10,501 bases of DNA from NCBI GenBank assembly GCA_004557315.1, contig SFEH01000125.1, positions 1-10,501 on the forward strand, written 5' to 3'. Each line of letters begins with the position of its first letter. Position 1 is the first letter of the stretch. The notes under the pieces are model-generated. The model searched no databases and was not told the DNA's origin. It was given only the letters and a program-made list of their open reading frames with translations. Shown here one piece after another: positions 1 through 6,522 of the stretch. Made by a program: the position numbers and the translations under genes. This stretch comes from Bacteroidales bacterium (GTDB taxonomy: Bacteria > Bacteroidota > Bacteroidia > Bacteroidales > UBA3663).

Positions 1-393
1 GATCGCAACCGCAAGATGCAGCAGAAATACCGCGAGATAGAGGCAAGCGAAGTGAGATTTGAGGAATATCTGACCTTCGATGCCGAAACAGTGATCGTGG
101 CCTATGGCTTGGCAGCTCGTGTGGCAATGGGAGCCATCGATCAGTTGCGAGCCGAAGGCAAGAAAGTGGGACTGATGCGTCCGCTCACCCTCTGGCCATT
201 CCCCGAAAAGAGGCTTCGCGAACTCGCCCGCCAATGCCAGAGGATGCTGGTGGTGGAGATGAACGAAGGCCAGATGGTTCGCGACGTGAAGCTCGCCATC
301 GAGGGCGCATGCCCAGTGGGCTTCTATGGCAGAAGCGGAGGCATGATTGCATCGCCCGATGAGATAGTCAATGTGGTCAAAGGATTGAAATAA
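1..393 (+). CDS. vorB: 2-oxoacid:ferredoxin oxidoreductase, VorB-type subunit (C-terminal part)
   Basis: The reading frame is open from base 1, so this is the last 130 residues of a longer gene whose start lies outside the window; the ATG at 16 is internal. The family (3-methyl-2-oxobutanoate / 2-oxoglutarate ferredoxin oxidoreductase, subunit with the pyrimidine-binding and core II domains) converts branched or 2-oxo acids plus CoA to acyl-CoA and CO2, reducing ferredoxin in the cytoplasm. The visible part is core domain II: the VIVAYGLAARVA segment, GLMRPLTLWPFP and VVEMNEGQMVRDV are characteristic of VorB-like proteins. It ends with TAA 8 bp before the TPP-binding subunit, and the third subunit follows, so the three form an operon. 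Substrate preference (branched-chain versus 2-oxoglutarate) cannot be decided from this fragment. Subunit naming differs between vor and kor conventions. Confidence 0.9.
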   Translation, partial: DRNRKMQQKYREIEASEVRFEEYLTFDAETVIVAYGLAARVAMGAIDQLRAEGKKVGLMRPLTLWPFPEKRLRELARQCQRMLVVEMNEGQMVRDVKLAIEGACPVGFYGRSGGMIASPDEIVNVVKGLK

Positions 394-401
394 AGAAGGT
401 T

Positions 402-1178
402 ATGGAACGCAACGATATAATTAAGCCCGAAAACAAGGTATATGGACGTCCGGCTCTGGTCAACGACACCCCGATGCACTACTGCCCAGGCTGCAGTCAC
501 AGCATGGTGCACAAGCTCGTGGCAGAGGTCATTGCCGAGATGGGAGTGGAGGAGCGCACAGTGGGCATCTGTCCTGTGGGATGTGCCGTGTTTGCCTACC
601 GATATATCGACATCGACTGGATCGAGGCTGCCCATGGCCGTGCGCCTGCCTGTGCCTCAGCAGTGAAACGCATGTGGCCCGACCACCTCGTCTTCACCTA
701 TCAGGGCGATGGCGACCTTGCCTGCATCGGTACGGGCGAGACCATTCAGGCACTTAACCGTGGCGAAAACATCGCTATCATCTTCATCAACAACGCTATC
801 TACGGCATGACAGGCGGACAGATGGCACCAACCACGTTGATGGGCATGAAGACATCGACCTGCCCATACGGCCGACAGGCCGACCTTCACGGCTTCCCGC
901 TTCACATCACCGACATTGCAGCCACGCTAGAAGGCACTTGCTACGTGACGCGCCAGGCGGTCAACAATGTAGCAAACATTGCCCGGACCAAACGCGCCAT
1001 TCGTCAAGCCTTCCAAAACTCGATCGACCGCCGCGGAGCTTCGATGGTGGAGGTAGTAAGCACTTGTGCCGCTGGCTGGAAGAAGTCGCCACTCGAAGCC
1101 AACAAGTGGATGGAAGACAACATGTTCCCATATTACCCATTGGGCGACATCAAGAACACTATTAACGAAATGAAATGA
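402..1178 (+). CDS. 2-oxoacid:ferredoxin oxidoreductase, TPP-binding (beta) subunit
   Basis: This 258-residue protein is the catalytic thiamine-pyrophosphate subunit of the complex begun by the previous gene. Visible motifs: CPGC at residues 28-31, the type of cysteine pair that helps ligate the proximal 4Fe-4S cluster in this family; C57/C61 and C84; HGRAPACASAVK from residue 78; and the TPP/Mg motif that starts GDGD at 102-105 and ends with the NN pair at 130-131. YGMTGGQ follows directly, as is usual. The length is normal for the small stand-alone beta subunits of anaerobes (KorB/VorA-like). AGAAGG ends only 2 nt before the ATG, so ribosome binding is not of textbook spacing. The stop overlaps the start of the next gene by 4 bp (ATGA), indicating translational coupling. 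Confidence 0.95.
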   Translation: MERNDIIKPENKVYGRPALVNDTPMHYCPGCSHSMVHKLVAEVIAEMGVEERTVGICPVGCAVFAYRYIDIDWIEAAHGRAPACASAVKRMWPDHLVFTYQGDGDLACIGTGETIQALNRGENIAIIFINNAIYGMTGGQMAPTTLMGMKTSTCPYGRQADLHGFPLHITDIAATLEGTCYVTRQAVNNVANIARTKRAIRQAFQNSIDRRGASMVEVVSTCAAGWKKSPLEANKWMEDNMFPYYPLGDIKNTINEMK

Positions 1179-1717
1179 AAGAGGAAATCATCATAAGCGG
1201 ATTCGGAGGACAAGGTGTCCTTTCGATGGGCAAGATCTTGGCATACGCTGGAATAATGGAAGGCAAGGAGGTGTCGTGGATGCCATCCTACGGCCCCGAA
1301 CAGCGAGGAGGCACAGCCAATGTCACCGTGATAATCAGCGACCAACGCATAGCTTCGCCAATCCTGTGCCAATACGACACGGCAATAGTGCTCAACCAGC
1401 CTTCGCTCGAAAGGTTCGAGCCGATGGTCAAGCCAGGGGGCACGCTCATCTACGACCCCTACAGCCTCGTTGAGAAGCCGAAGCGTACCGACATCGCTGT
1501 CTATAGCATCGGAGCCATGGAAGAGGCAGCACGGATGCACAATGCCAAAGTCTTCAACATGCTGCTGCTCGGAGCACTGATCAAGGTGCGCCCAGTGGTA
1601 TCGGTCGAAGACGTTGTCAATGGCTTGCGCAAGGCACTCCCACCACGCCATCACGACCTCATTCCGCAGAACGAGGCAGCAATATGGCGAGGCATGGAAC
1701 TTGTGACGAAAGCCTGA
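1175..1717 (+). CDS. 2-oxoacid:ferredoxin oxidoreductase, gamma subunit
   Basis: A 180-residue member of the 2-oxoacid:acceptor oxidoreductase gamma family (KorC/VorC-like), the subunit that carries the CoA-binding domain of the complex. The N-terminus has the hallmark GFGGQGV at residues 9-15, followed by MPSYGPEQRGGTANV (about residues 34-48), the family's conserved segment. The length is typical (about 180). It starts at the ATG in the ATGA overlap with the beta subunit, so the three subunits are likely made in stoichiometric amounts. The gene ends 33 bp before the convergent xseA stop codon. No ferredoxin-like fourth subunit follows it; in some species one lies upstream, outside this window. 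Confidence 0.95.
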   Translation: MKEEIIISGFGGQGVLSMGKILAYAGIMEGKEVSWMPSYGPEQRGGTANVTVIISDQRIASPILCQYDTAIVLNQPSLERFEPMVKPGGTLIYDPYSLVEKPKRTDIAVYSIGAMEEAARMHNAKVFNMLLLGALIKVRPVVSVEDVVNGLRKALPPRHHDLIPQNEAAIWRGMELVTKA

Positions 1718-1730
1718 CAGCGGTCATAGC

Positions 1731-1752
1731 AAAAAAATGGCAACTCGCCATC
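1731..1752 (-). terminator. Rho-independent terminator of xseA
   Basis: On the minus strand ATGGC, a 5-nt loop and GCCAT form a 5-bp stem (plus one possible G.U pair) followed at once by seven T residues (the A-run at 1731-1737 on the plus strand). The 5' arm overlaps the xseA stop codon. It lies in the 33-bp gap between convergent genes. The T-tract serves only the leftward transcript, so the oxidoreductase operon has no obvious terminator of its own here. The stem is short, hence moderate confidence. Confidence 0.6.
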
Positions 1753-3043
1753 AATCGGTAGTGATTGAGATGAGCTGCCCATGAGCAGTGGTGGTCACTA
1801 TGGTAGTGCCAGGAGGGATATCCGAGGCATCGGTGACGGCCTTGCCGTTGACTCGTGTGATCGAGAACCCGCGGCTGAGGATGTTCTCTGGCTGACACAG
1901 AGTGATGGTCGATTGGAAATGCCGGAGTCGCTGGGTGTTATGGTCGATGTTGACACGCGCATAGAGGCGAGTCTTCTCGGCCATCAGAGCGAGGTTGCCG
2001 ATCTGGTCGCGCAGCTTGATGTGGGTCGATTTCACAGCCGATACCATCCGGGCAATCTGGTTATGATTGTTGTCGATGCGCCAGTTGACGGCATCGGTCA
2101 TAGCCGAACGGAGCTCATCGAGGTGGGAATATTGCGACCCAAGTCGGTCGATGAGAAAAGCAGCAGCGGCAGTCGGAGTCTTGACACTGGTGTGCGCCAC
2201 CATGTCGAGTATGGTATTGTCGCGTTCGTGACCAATTCCCACGATCACAGGCAGAGGGAAATTGGCGACATTGACAGCAAGGTCGTAGCTGTCGAAGCAG
2301 TTGAGGTCGGCAGTGCCACCACCACCGCGAATGATGACCACCAGGTCGAAGAGATCCTGATGGCGGTATATACGGTCGAGAGCAGCGATGATCGACTTTT
2401 CGGTAGCAGCACCCTGCATGGCAGCAGCGAAGAGGTGAGTATAGAAGCAGACACCATAGTCGTTGTTGCTGAGCTGGTGACAGAAGTCGCCATATCCGGC
2501 AGCATTCTGTGCGCTCACGATAGCGATGCGCTGGGGCAGGAGCGGGATGTCGATCTCCTTGTTCATGTCGATGATGCCCTCATCGTTCAGCCGCTTGATG
2601 ATCTCCTGCCTGCGCAAAGCCAGTTCGCCCAGGGTGAAGCTCGGGTCGATATCGACAATGTTGAGCGAGAACCCATAAGCCTCGTGCATCTGCACCACCA
2701 CGCACACCAGAATCTTCATTCCAGCCGCGAGCCGCTGGCCAGTCACCGACTCGAACGTCTCCCTGCACAGCATCCATCGGTTGCTCCATATCGTAGCCCT
2801 TGCCCTCGCCACGATGGCATTGCTGCGAGGCGACTTCTCGATGAGTTCGAGATAGCAGTGCCCATTGGATGCCGTCCTGATCTCCGAGATCTCAGCCACC
2901 ACCCAATAATGGTCATCGAAGGTCGTATTGATCACCTCCGCAATGCACCTGTTCAGTTCGTAAAGACTTATCTTGTCGCCCAAAGCACTCGATGAAAAAT
3001 TAATCAGTTGATCAGTCGAACTTCTCCATACGTTTGCGCACAT
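1751..3043 (-). CDS. xseA: Exodeoxyribonuclease VII large subunit XseA
   Basis: XseA is the catalytic subunit of exonuclease VII, which degrades single-stranded DNA from either end to short oligonucleotides. The 430-residue frame has an N-terminal OB-fold region (about residues 25-125, starting SLYELN and including WVVAEIS) and the nuclease domain: AAGYGDF near 181-187, RGGGGTADL from 239, GIGHERD at 269-275 and KTPTAAAAFLIDR from 288. The C-terminus has SRGFSITR, also typical. The chosen ATG overlaps the upstream kinase gene by 32 bp and gives about 15 more residues before SLYELN than E. coli XseA has before its equivalent. A non-ATG start (TTG at 2983 or CTG at 3007) just after the kinase stop is a reasonable alternative. 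The usual partner xseB is not next to it. Confidence 0.95.
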   Translation of the reverse strand: MCANVWRSSTDQLINFSSSALGDKISLYELNRCIAEVINTTFDDHYWVVAEISEIRTASNGHCYLELIEKSPRSNAIVARARATIWSNRWMLCRETFESVTGQRLAAGMKILVCVVVQMHEAYGFSLNIVDIDPSFTLGELALRRQEIIKRLNDEGIIDMNKEIDIPLLPQRIAIVSAQNAAGYGDFCHQLSNNDYGVCFYTHLFAAAMQGAATEKSIIAALDRIYRHQDLFDLVVIIRGGGGTADLNCFDSYDLAVNVANFPLPVIVGIGHERDNTILDMVAHTSVKTPTAAAAFLIDRLGSQYSHLDELRSAMTDAVNWRIDNNHNQIARMVSAVKSTHIKLRDQIGNLALMAEKTRLYARVNIDHNTQRLRHFQSTITLCQPENILSRGFSITRVNGKAVTDASDIPPGTTIVTTTAHGQLISITTD

Positions 3044-3620
3044 AATCAGCTATAAACTGAGCAGCCTCTTCCTCACCGAGCTTCGAGATATCGACCGAGA
3101 GGTCGTACGAGTCAGCCTGACCCCAAGTCTTGTCGGTAAAGAAGTCGTAGAAACGCGCTCGATCCTTGTCGTTCTTCTGAATGAGCGAGTCGGCCTGTTC
3201 GACAGAGATGTTCATGCCCTTAGCCACACGTCTCACCCTATATTTATAAGGAGCGTGCACGAAGACCTTGACGATGTTAGGCTCATCGCGCAGGATATAG
3301 TCGGCAGTCCTGCCCACGATGAGGCACGACCTCTCGCTGGCGATACGCTTCAGGGTCTCGCTCAGCATCACGAAGTTCTGACCGCTTCCAAACATACGCG
3401 TAGTGCCGTATCTGCCCACCAGGGCATAGTCGAAGAACCCGGGGATCTGTTCATCGCGTTCCTCCAGGTAACCCACATCGAGACCGCTATGCTTAGCCAT
3501 CTCCTCCATCAGCTCACGATCGTAGTAAGCGATGCCCAAAATCTCGGCAAGTCTCTGACCGAGTTGGCGACCTCCACTGCCGAACTGCCGTCCGAGACAT
3601 ACAATCACTTTCTTTTCCAT
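3012..3620 (-). CDS. Cytidylate kinase-like family protein
   Basis: A 202-residue P-loop kinase-type protein of the cytidylate-kinase-like (Cytidylate_kin2) family common in Bacteroidales. The N-terminus CLGRQFGSGG (residues 8-17) is the family's glycine-rich loop; it lacks the usual Walker GK[ST]. Other family landmarks are YYDRELMEEMAKHSGL (about 32-47), IVGRTADYILRD (about 97-108), FVHAPYKYRVRRV and a late WGQADSYDLSVD. A nucleoside-monophosphate kinase role is the family prediction; the true substrate is not established, and housekeeping Cmk is usually a separate gene. The ATG at 3620 is preferred over a TTG three codons upstream. A promoter lies about 40-70 bp upstream. It is first of a two-gene leftward unit with xseA, which overlaps its 3' end. 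Confidence 0.88.
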   Translation of the reverse strand: MEKKVIVCLGRQFGSGGRQLGQRLAEILGIAYYDRELMEEMAKHSGLDVGYLEERDEQIPGFFDYALVGRYGTTRMFGSGQNFVMLSETLKRIASERSCLIVGRTADYILRDEPNIVKVFVHAPYKYRVRRVAKGMNISVEQADSLIQKNDKDRARFYDFFTDKTWGQADSYDLSVDISKLGEEEAAQFIADYVRKRMEKFD

Positions 3621-3659
3621 GATAAGCAAAATGTGTAGTCGTTAGTATTTTTATCGACT

Positions 3660-3691
3660 CAAAGATATGTTATTAAACAATAATATCCAAA
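3660..3691 (-). promoter_or_regulatory. Bacteroidetes-type promoter for the kinase-xseA unit
   Basis: On the minus strand TTTG (3691-3688), a 20-bp spacer and TATCTTTG (3667-3660) match the Bacteroidetes sigma-ABfr consensus TTTG/TAnnTTTG fully. Transcription would start about 3652-3655, leaving a leader of roughly 33 nt before the ATG at 3620. The region is very AT-rich compared with the genes around it. Confidence 0.7.
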
Positions 3692-3707
3692 AAAAATCGG
3701 CATTTTC

Positions 3708-3738
3708 TTTGAAATTCTTCTGTTTTTATCTAACTTCG
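3708..3738 (+). promoter_or_regulatory. Bacteroidetes-type promoter for lgt-rpe
   Basis: TTTG (3708-3711), a 19-bp spacer and TAACTTCG (3731-3738) match the TTTG/TAnnTTTG consensus with one mismatch. The predicted start is about 3744-3746, giving a short AT-rich leader of about 15 nt with no Shine-Dalgarno sequence, as is common in this phylum. It sits back to back with the leftward promoter; the two -33 boxes are 16 bp apart. Confidence 0.65.
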
Positions 3739-3759
3739 CACCATTAAAACACTATAAAT

Positions 3760-4620
3760 ATGCAATTGTTCGATTCAGTAACATGGACAGCCGATCCTGT
3801 CCTTTTCGACATAGGCTTTTTCTCGCTCCGCTGGTACGCCCTCATGTTCATCGTGGGCTTCTTCATCGGCTCCAAGCTCATGGAGGTCTATTACAAGCAC
3901 GATGGAGTCAACCCCGAGAGAGTCTATACCCTTTTTCTCTATTGTTTTGTCGGCACCATCATTGGTGCGCGCCTTGGACATTGTCTCTTCTACGACCCCT
4001 GGTACTATCTTGCCAATCCGGTCGAGATACTGAAGACGTGGAAAGGCGGCTTGGCGAGCCATGGCGGCACACTTGGCGTGTTCCTTGCGGTTCTCATCTA
4101 TGCACGACGCGACAAGCTGAGTGCGCTGTGGGTACTCGATCGACTTGCCATAGCCGTTGCGCCCGTTGCGGCCCTGATACGAGTGGGCAATCTCTTCAAC
4201 CACGAGATCTACGGGCATGCCACCTCCCTGCCTTGGGGCTTCCGCTTCATCGAGAACATCGGAGCATGGAGCCGCGGAGCCGAGCCGGTCTTCACCGAGC
4301 CATGTCACCCCACACAGATCTATGAAGCCCTGTGCTATCTTGCCATCTTCATCATCAATGCCTATCTCTATTACAACACCGATGCACGCAACCGCCGTGG
4401 CCTTCTGCTCGGCATCTTCTTCACCGGAGTGTTTGGCTCGCGCTTCCTCATCGAATATGTCAAGAACGTGCAGGAAGCATTCGAAGAAGGCATGTTGCTT
4501 GACATGGGACAGATACTCAGCATTCCGTTCATCATCGGAGGCATCTGGCTCATCGCCCGAGGACTCAGACGCCCAGCCACAGCCAACGTCTCGGGCGAAT
4601 TGTCAAAAGAGGGCAATTAG
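3760..4620 (+). CDS. lgt: Prolipoprotein diacylglyceryl transferase Lgt
   Basis: Lgt transfers a diacylglyceryl group from phosphatidylglycerol to the lipobox cysteine of prolipoproteins, the first step of lipoprotein maturation in the inner membrane. The 286-residue protein is strongly hydrophobic with about seven membrane helices. The Lgt signature is seen as RVGNLFNHEIYG at 141-152 (R141, N144, N147, E149, matching the conserved E. coli residues). SHGG at 100-103 holds the essential-type histidine H101; HPTQIYEAL starts at 183, and RFLIEYVK (R228, E232) follows. The length is close to the E. coli enzyme (291). The last ~17 residues form a polar tail, and the final few codons lie in a short repeat that contains the stop. 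It is the first gene of a lgt-rpe unit. Confidence 0.97.
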   Translation: MQLFDSVTWTADPVLFDIGFFSLRWYALMFIVGFFIGSKLMEVYYKHDGVNPERVYTLFLYCFVGTIIGARLGHCLFYDPWYYLANPVEILKTWKGGLASHGGTLGVFLAVLIYARRDKLSALWVLDRLAIAVAPVAALIRVGNLFNHEIYGHATSLPWGFRFIENIGAWSRGAEPVFTEPCHPTQIYEALCYLAIFIINAYLYYNTDARNRRGLLLGIFFTGVFGSRFLIEYVKNVQEAFEEGMLLDMGQILSIPFIIGGIWLIARGLRRPATANVSGELSKEGN

Positions 4621-4647
4621 TCAAGATAAGGCGAATTGTCAAAAGAG
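4594..4647 (+). repeat. Three tandem copies of an 18-bp repeat across the lgt stop
   Basis: GGCGAATTGTCAAAAGAG occurs twice without mismatch, at 4594-4611 and 4630-4647. The 18 bases between them (4612-4629) are a diverged copy (GGCAATTAGTCAAGATAA). The middle copy supplies the lgt stop codon TAG (4618-4620), so the repeats set the C-terminus of Lgt (reading GELSKEGN). The rest lies in the 57-bp gap before rpe. Confidence 0.8.
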
Positions 4648-4677
4648 TAAGTATAACCTTATAAAATAATTGAAATC

Positions 4678-5310
4678 ATGATACAGGTAGCACCATCGTT
4701 ATTAAGTGCAGATTTCCTCAATCTTGCCAAAGATATAGAAATGATAAATCGCAGCGAAGCCGACTGGCTACACTACGATGTGATGGACGGCTCGTTCGTC
4801 CCCAATATCTCATTCGGCTTCCCCGTCCTATCGGCAGTTATGCAGCAGCTGCAGAAGCCGCTCGACGCCCACTTCATGGTGGTTCATCCTGAGCGATGGA
4901 TCAAGGAGTGTGCCAAGCTTGGCGTCCGCATGTTCACCGTTCCCAACCTGCATCGCACCATCCAGGAGATCCACGAGGCTGGCATGATGGCTGGCGTTGC
5001 CCTCAATCCTGCCACGCCTATCAGCGTGCTCGAGGATGTGATCTGCGACATCGACATGGTATTGATCATGACAGTCAATCCAGGCTTCGGCGGCCAGTCG
5101 TTCATAGCTTCTATGGTCGATAAGGTGGCTCGCCTCAAGGCCATGATCACCGCCAAGGGATCGAAGGCATGGATAGAATGTGACGGTGGAGTCAACCTCA
5201 CCACAGGCAAGCAGCTTGCCGATGCCGGTGTCGATATCCTTGTCGCAGGCAGCTTCGTCTTCAAGAACGCCAACCCACAGCAAGCCATCATTGATATGAA
5301 GGCGTTGTAG
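4678..5310 (+). CDS. rpe: Ribulose-phosphate 3-epimerase
   Basis: Rpe interconverts D-ribulose 5-phosphate and D-xylulose 5-phosphate in the cytoplasmic pentose phosphate pathway. The 210-residue TIM-barrel protein shows APSLLSADF (5-13), HYDVMDGSFVPN (32-43) with metal/catalytic H32 and D34, H65 in HFMVVHPE, VNPGFGGQSF (133-142), and IECDGGVN (166-173) with the second catalytic aspartate D169. The phosphate-binding end is VAGSFVF. It is slightly shorter than E. coli Rpe (225). Part of the difference is a missing stretch near residue 87: the family's usual H-x-E-A segment before the LHRT helix is replaced by TVPN. The ATG is preceded by an AT-rich stretch without a Shine-Dalgarno sequence. 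The stop codon lies in the loop/arm of a strong hairpin. Confidence 0.96.
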   Translation: MIQVAPSLLSADFLNLAKDIEMINRSEADWLHYDVMDGSFVPNISFGFPVLSAVMQQLQKPLDAHFMVVHPERWIKECAKLGVRMFTVPNLHRTIQEIHEAGMMAGVALNPATPISVLEDVICDIDMVLIMTVNPGFGGQSFIASMVDKVARLKAMITAKGSKAWIECDGGVNLTTGKQLADAGVDILVAGSFVFKNANPQQAIIDMKAL

Positions 5311-5320
5311 CCTTCATATC
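5293..5320. terminator. Perfect 11-bp hairpin between convergent rpe and WG gene
   Basis: GATATGAAGGC (5293-5303) and GCCTTCATATC (5310-5320) are exact reverse complements with a 6-nt loop. The hairpin overlaps the rpe stop codon and begins 6 bp beyond the stop of the convergent WG gene, so it could end transcripts from both sides. Neither side has a T-tract, so it is called a terminator from its position and symmetry only. Confidence 0.55.
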
Positions 5321-5326
5321 CACCCC

Positions 5327-6316
5327 TCAGTTACCCAGTTTCTTTGTTATCACCTTCCCCTTGAAGACTGTCAGTTCGGCAGTCCCATCCTCGTGCAACA
5401 CCACCTTCTCGTATCTTGGATCAATCTCCACCTTGCCATCCACAGCCACCACACCCCAGCAGCCGCAAGTATTCTCCATCACGCAGTAGTGACCGATCGG
5501 AGGCTCGACAGTTCGGTAGATAGGAGGCACAGCAATACGCCCATCGATACGCAAGCCCCACTTGTTGCCAATCCTGAAAGGCTCAGCACCCGCTATAGCC
5601 TCCATGTTCTTCACACGATTGCGGGCAGCCCTCTCACGAGCCGCAGCCTTCCTGTCCTTCATTAATTGATCCTTTACCGCGCTTATCTCTCTCGTCCTGT
5701 AAGTCATCATCGCCTTGGCAGCCACATTATCCACCTTGCCGAGAGCCGTCTTCACAGCCTTCCTCGTCATCTTGTCCATCTCCGCATGGAAGTAGTTGCC
5801 CTCATCGTCCATCACCAAAGGCGAGTCATCGGCGAACGAGTCGATGAGCCAATACACACCACTGTCGTCACCATCCAGCAGGCACACCAGGTAAGGCTTC
5901 TTTCTGACTATCATCCTGTTCTTAATCTCGTCCGACGGTTCTCCATCGAATGGCAAAACCAGGTACATCCCATGATCGACAGCCTGCAAGATCTCCTTTG
6001 GCACCTCCGGAGTCTCATAGATCTTCTTGGTTCTGGTGCACATATATCCACCTATGACCGTCAGCTCAAACCTTCCGATATTCATAAACTCCGGCATCTG
6101 AGCATACAGCTCACCGTTCTTCATGTCCATATAGGCGCTCCGCCCCTGATTGGTGATATGCAGGAATCCGCGGGTGCCGAACTTCAGGTCATCCCATTGC
6201 CCGAGCACCTGCAGAGCATTGTCCTGCCCATCCACCAAGCCCACCTCGCCCGAGGCGAAGCGCACGCAGCGGAACTTACCCTTAGTATCCAATATTTCCT
6301 TGATTTCTTTTTTCAT
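5327..6316 (-). CDS. WG-repeat protein (left paralogue)
   Basis: A 329-residue protein without signal peptide or membrane helix, so probably cytoplasmic. The C-terminus has two WG repeats: NKWGLRIDGRIAVPPIY from residue 251 and GCWGVVAVDGKVEIDPRY from 285, each with the W-G-x(4-5)-DG-[RK] and P-x-Y pattern of WG beta-repeats. The N-terminal half has a second kind of unit: YMDMKNGELYAQMP with FELTVIGGYMCTRTK (62-97), then VYWLIDSFADDSPLVMDDEG (154-173). A charged helical stretch, probably coiled coil, spans about 198-240. It is the paralogue of the gene at 8810-9877 and related by eye to the end of the helicase between them. WG repeats are thought to mediate binding; no enzyme motif is visible. 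The ATG at 6316 follows an AT-rich leader without a clear promoter. The function is unknown. Confidence 0.85.
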   Translation of the reverse strand: MKKEIKEILDTKGKFRCVRFASGEVGLVDGQDNALQVLGQWDDLKFGTRGFLHITNQGRSAYMDMKNGELYAQMPEFMNIGRFELTVIGGYMCTRTKKIYETPEVPKEILQAVDHGMYLVLPFDGEPSDEIKNRMIVRKKPYLVCLLDGDDSGVYWLIDSFADDSPLVMDDEGNYFHAEMDKMTRKAVKTALGKVDNVAAKAMMTYRTREISAVKDQLMKDRKAAARERAARNRVKNMEAIAGAEPFRIGNKWGLRIDGRIAVPPIYRTVEPPIGHYCVMENTCGCWGVVAVDGKVEIDPRYEKVVLHEDGTAELTVFKGKVITKKLGN

Positions 6317-6522
6317 AGAGTATGTAATGATTATGATTGTATGTGTCCGAAACCTGGGGCACTAAACATTTGCTGCCTGATTTGCAGGCAGTTTGTGCTC
6401 TGTTGCAGCCAGACACCCTACCCCTTGGGGTCAGCCACTGCCTATGCGCAAGCACTGATGGTATCTGTCCCCTGACCCTGTCGACATCTACGACTTCCAG
6501 TTTGTCGTGAAGTGACATATCC
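6317..6522 (-). other. 206-bp intergenic gap with inverted repeats, no gene
   Basis: This stretch separates the helicase stop from the start of the left WG gene. I see no convincing coding frame, tRNA or consensus promoter. It holds several self-complementary segments: a 7-bp perfect hairpin at 6373-6391, ACCCC/GGGGT at 6420-6431, and GGGTCAG (6428-6434) able to pair with CTGACCC further right. It could be a structured leader of the WG mRNA, a small RNA, or the remains of an insertion; the sequence does not decide. Confidence 0.4.
6373..6391. repeat. Inverted repeat (7-bp stem, 5-nt loop)
   Basis: CTGCCTG (6373-6379) and CAGGCAG (6385-6391) pair perfectly around a 5-nt loop. It lies about 60 bp upstream of the left WG gene and 130 bp downstream of the helicase stop. 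There is no T-tract on the minus strand, so it is not a standard terminator. Confidence 0.55.

Noticed and set aside
1781..2995. Long open frame on the plus strand opposite xseA
   Set aside because: It mirrors xseA in the complementary frame; its protein has no recognisable motif, while the minus strand carries clear XseA signatures throughout.
5666..6475. Open frame on the plus strand opposite the left WG gene and the gap
   Set aside because: Antisense shadow. The WG repeats and paralogue match support the minus strand instead.
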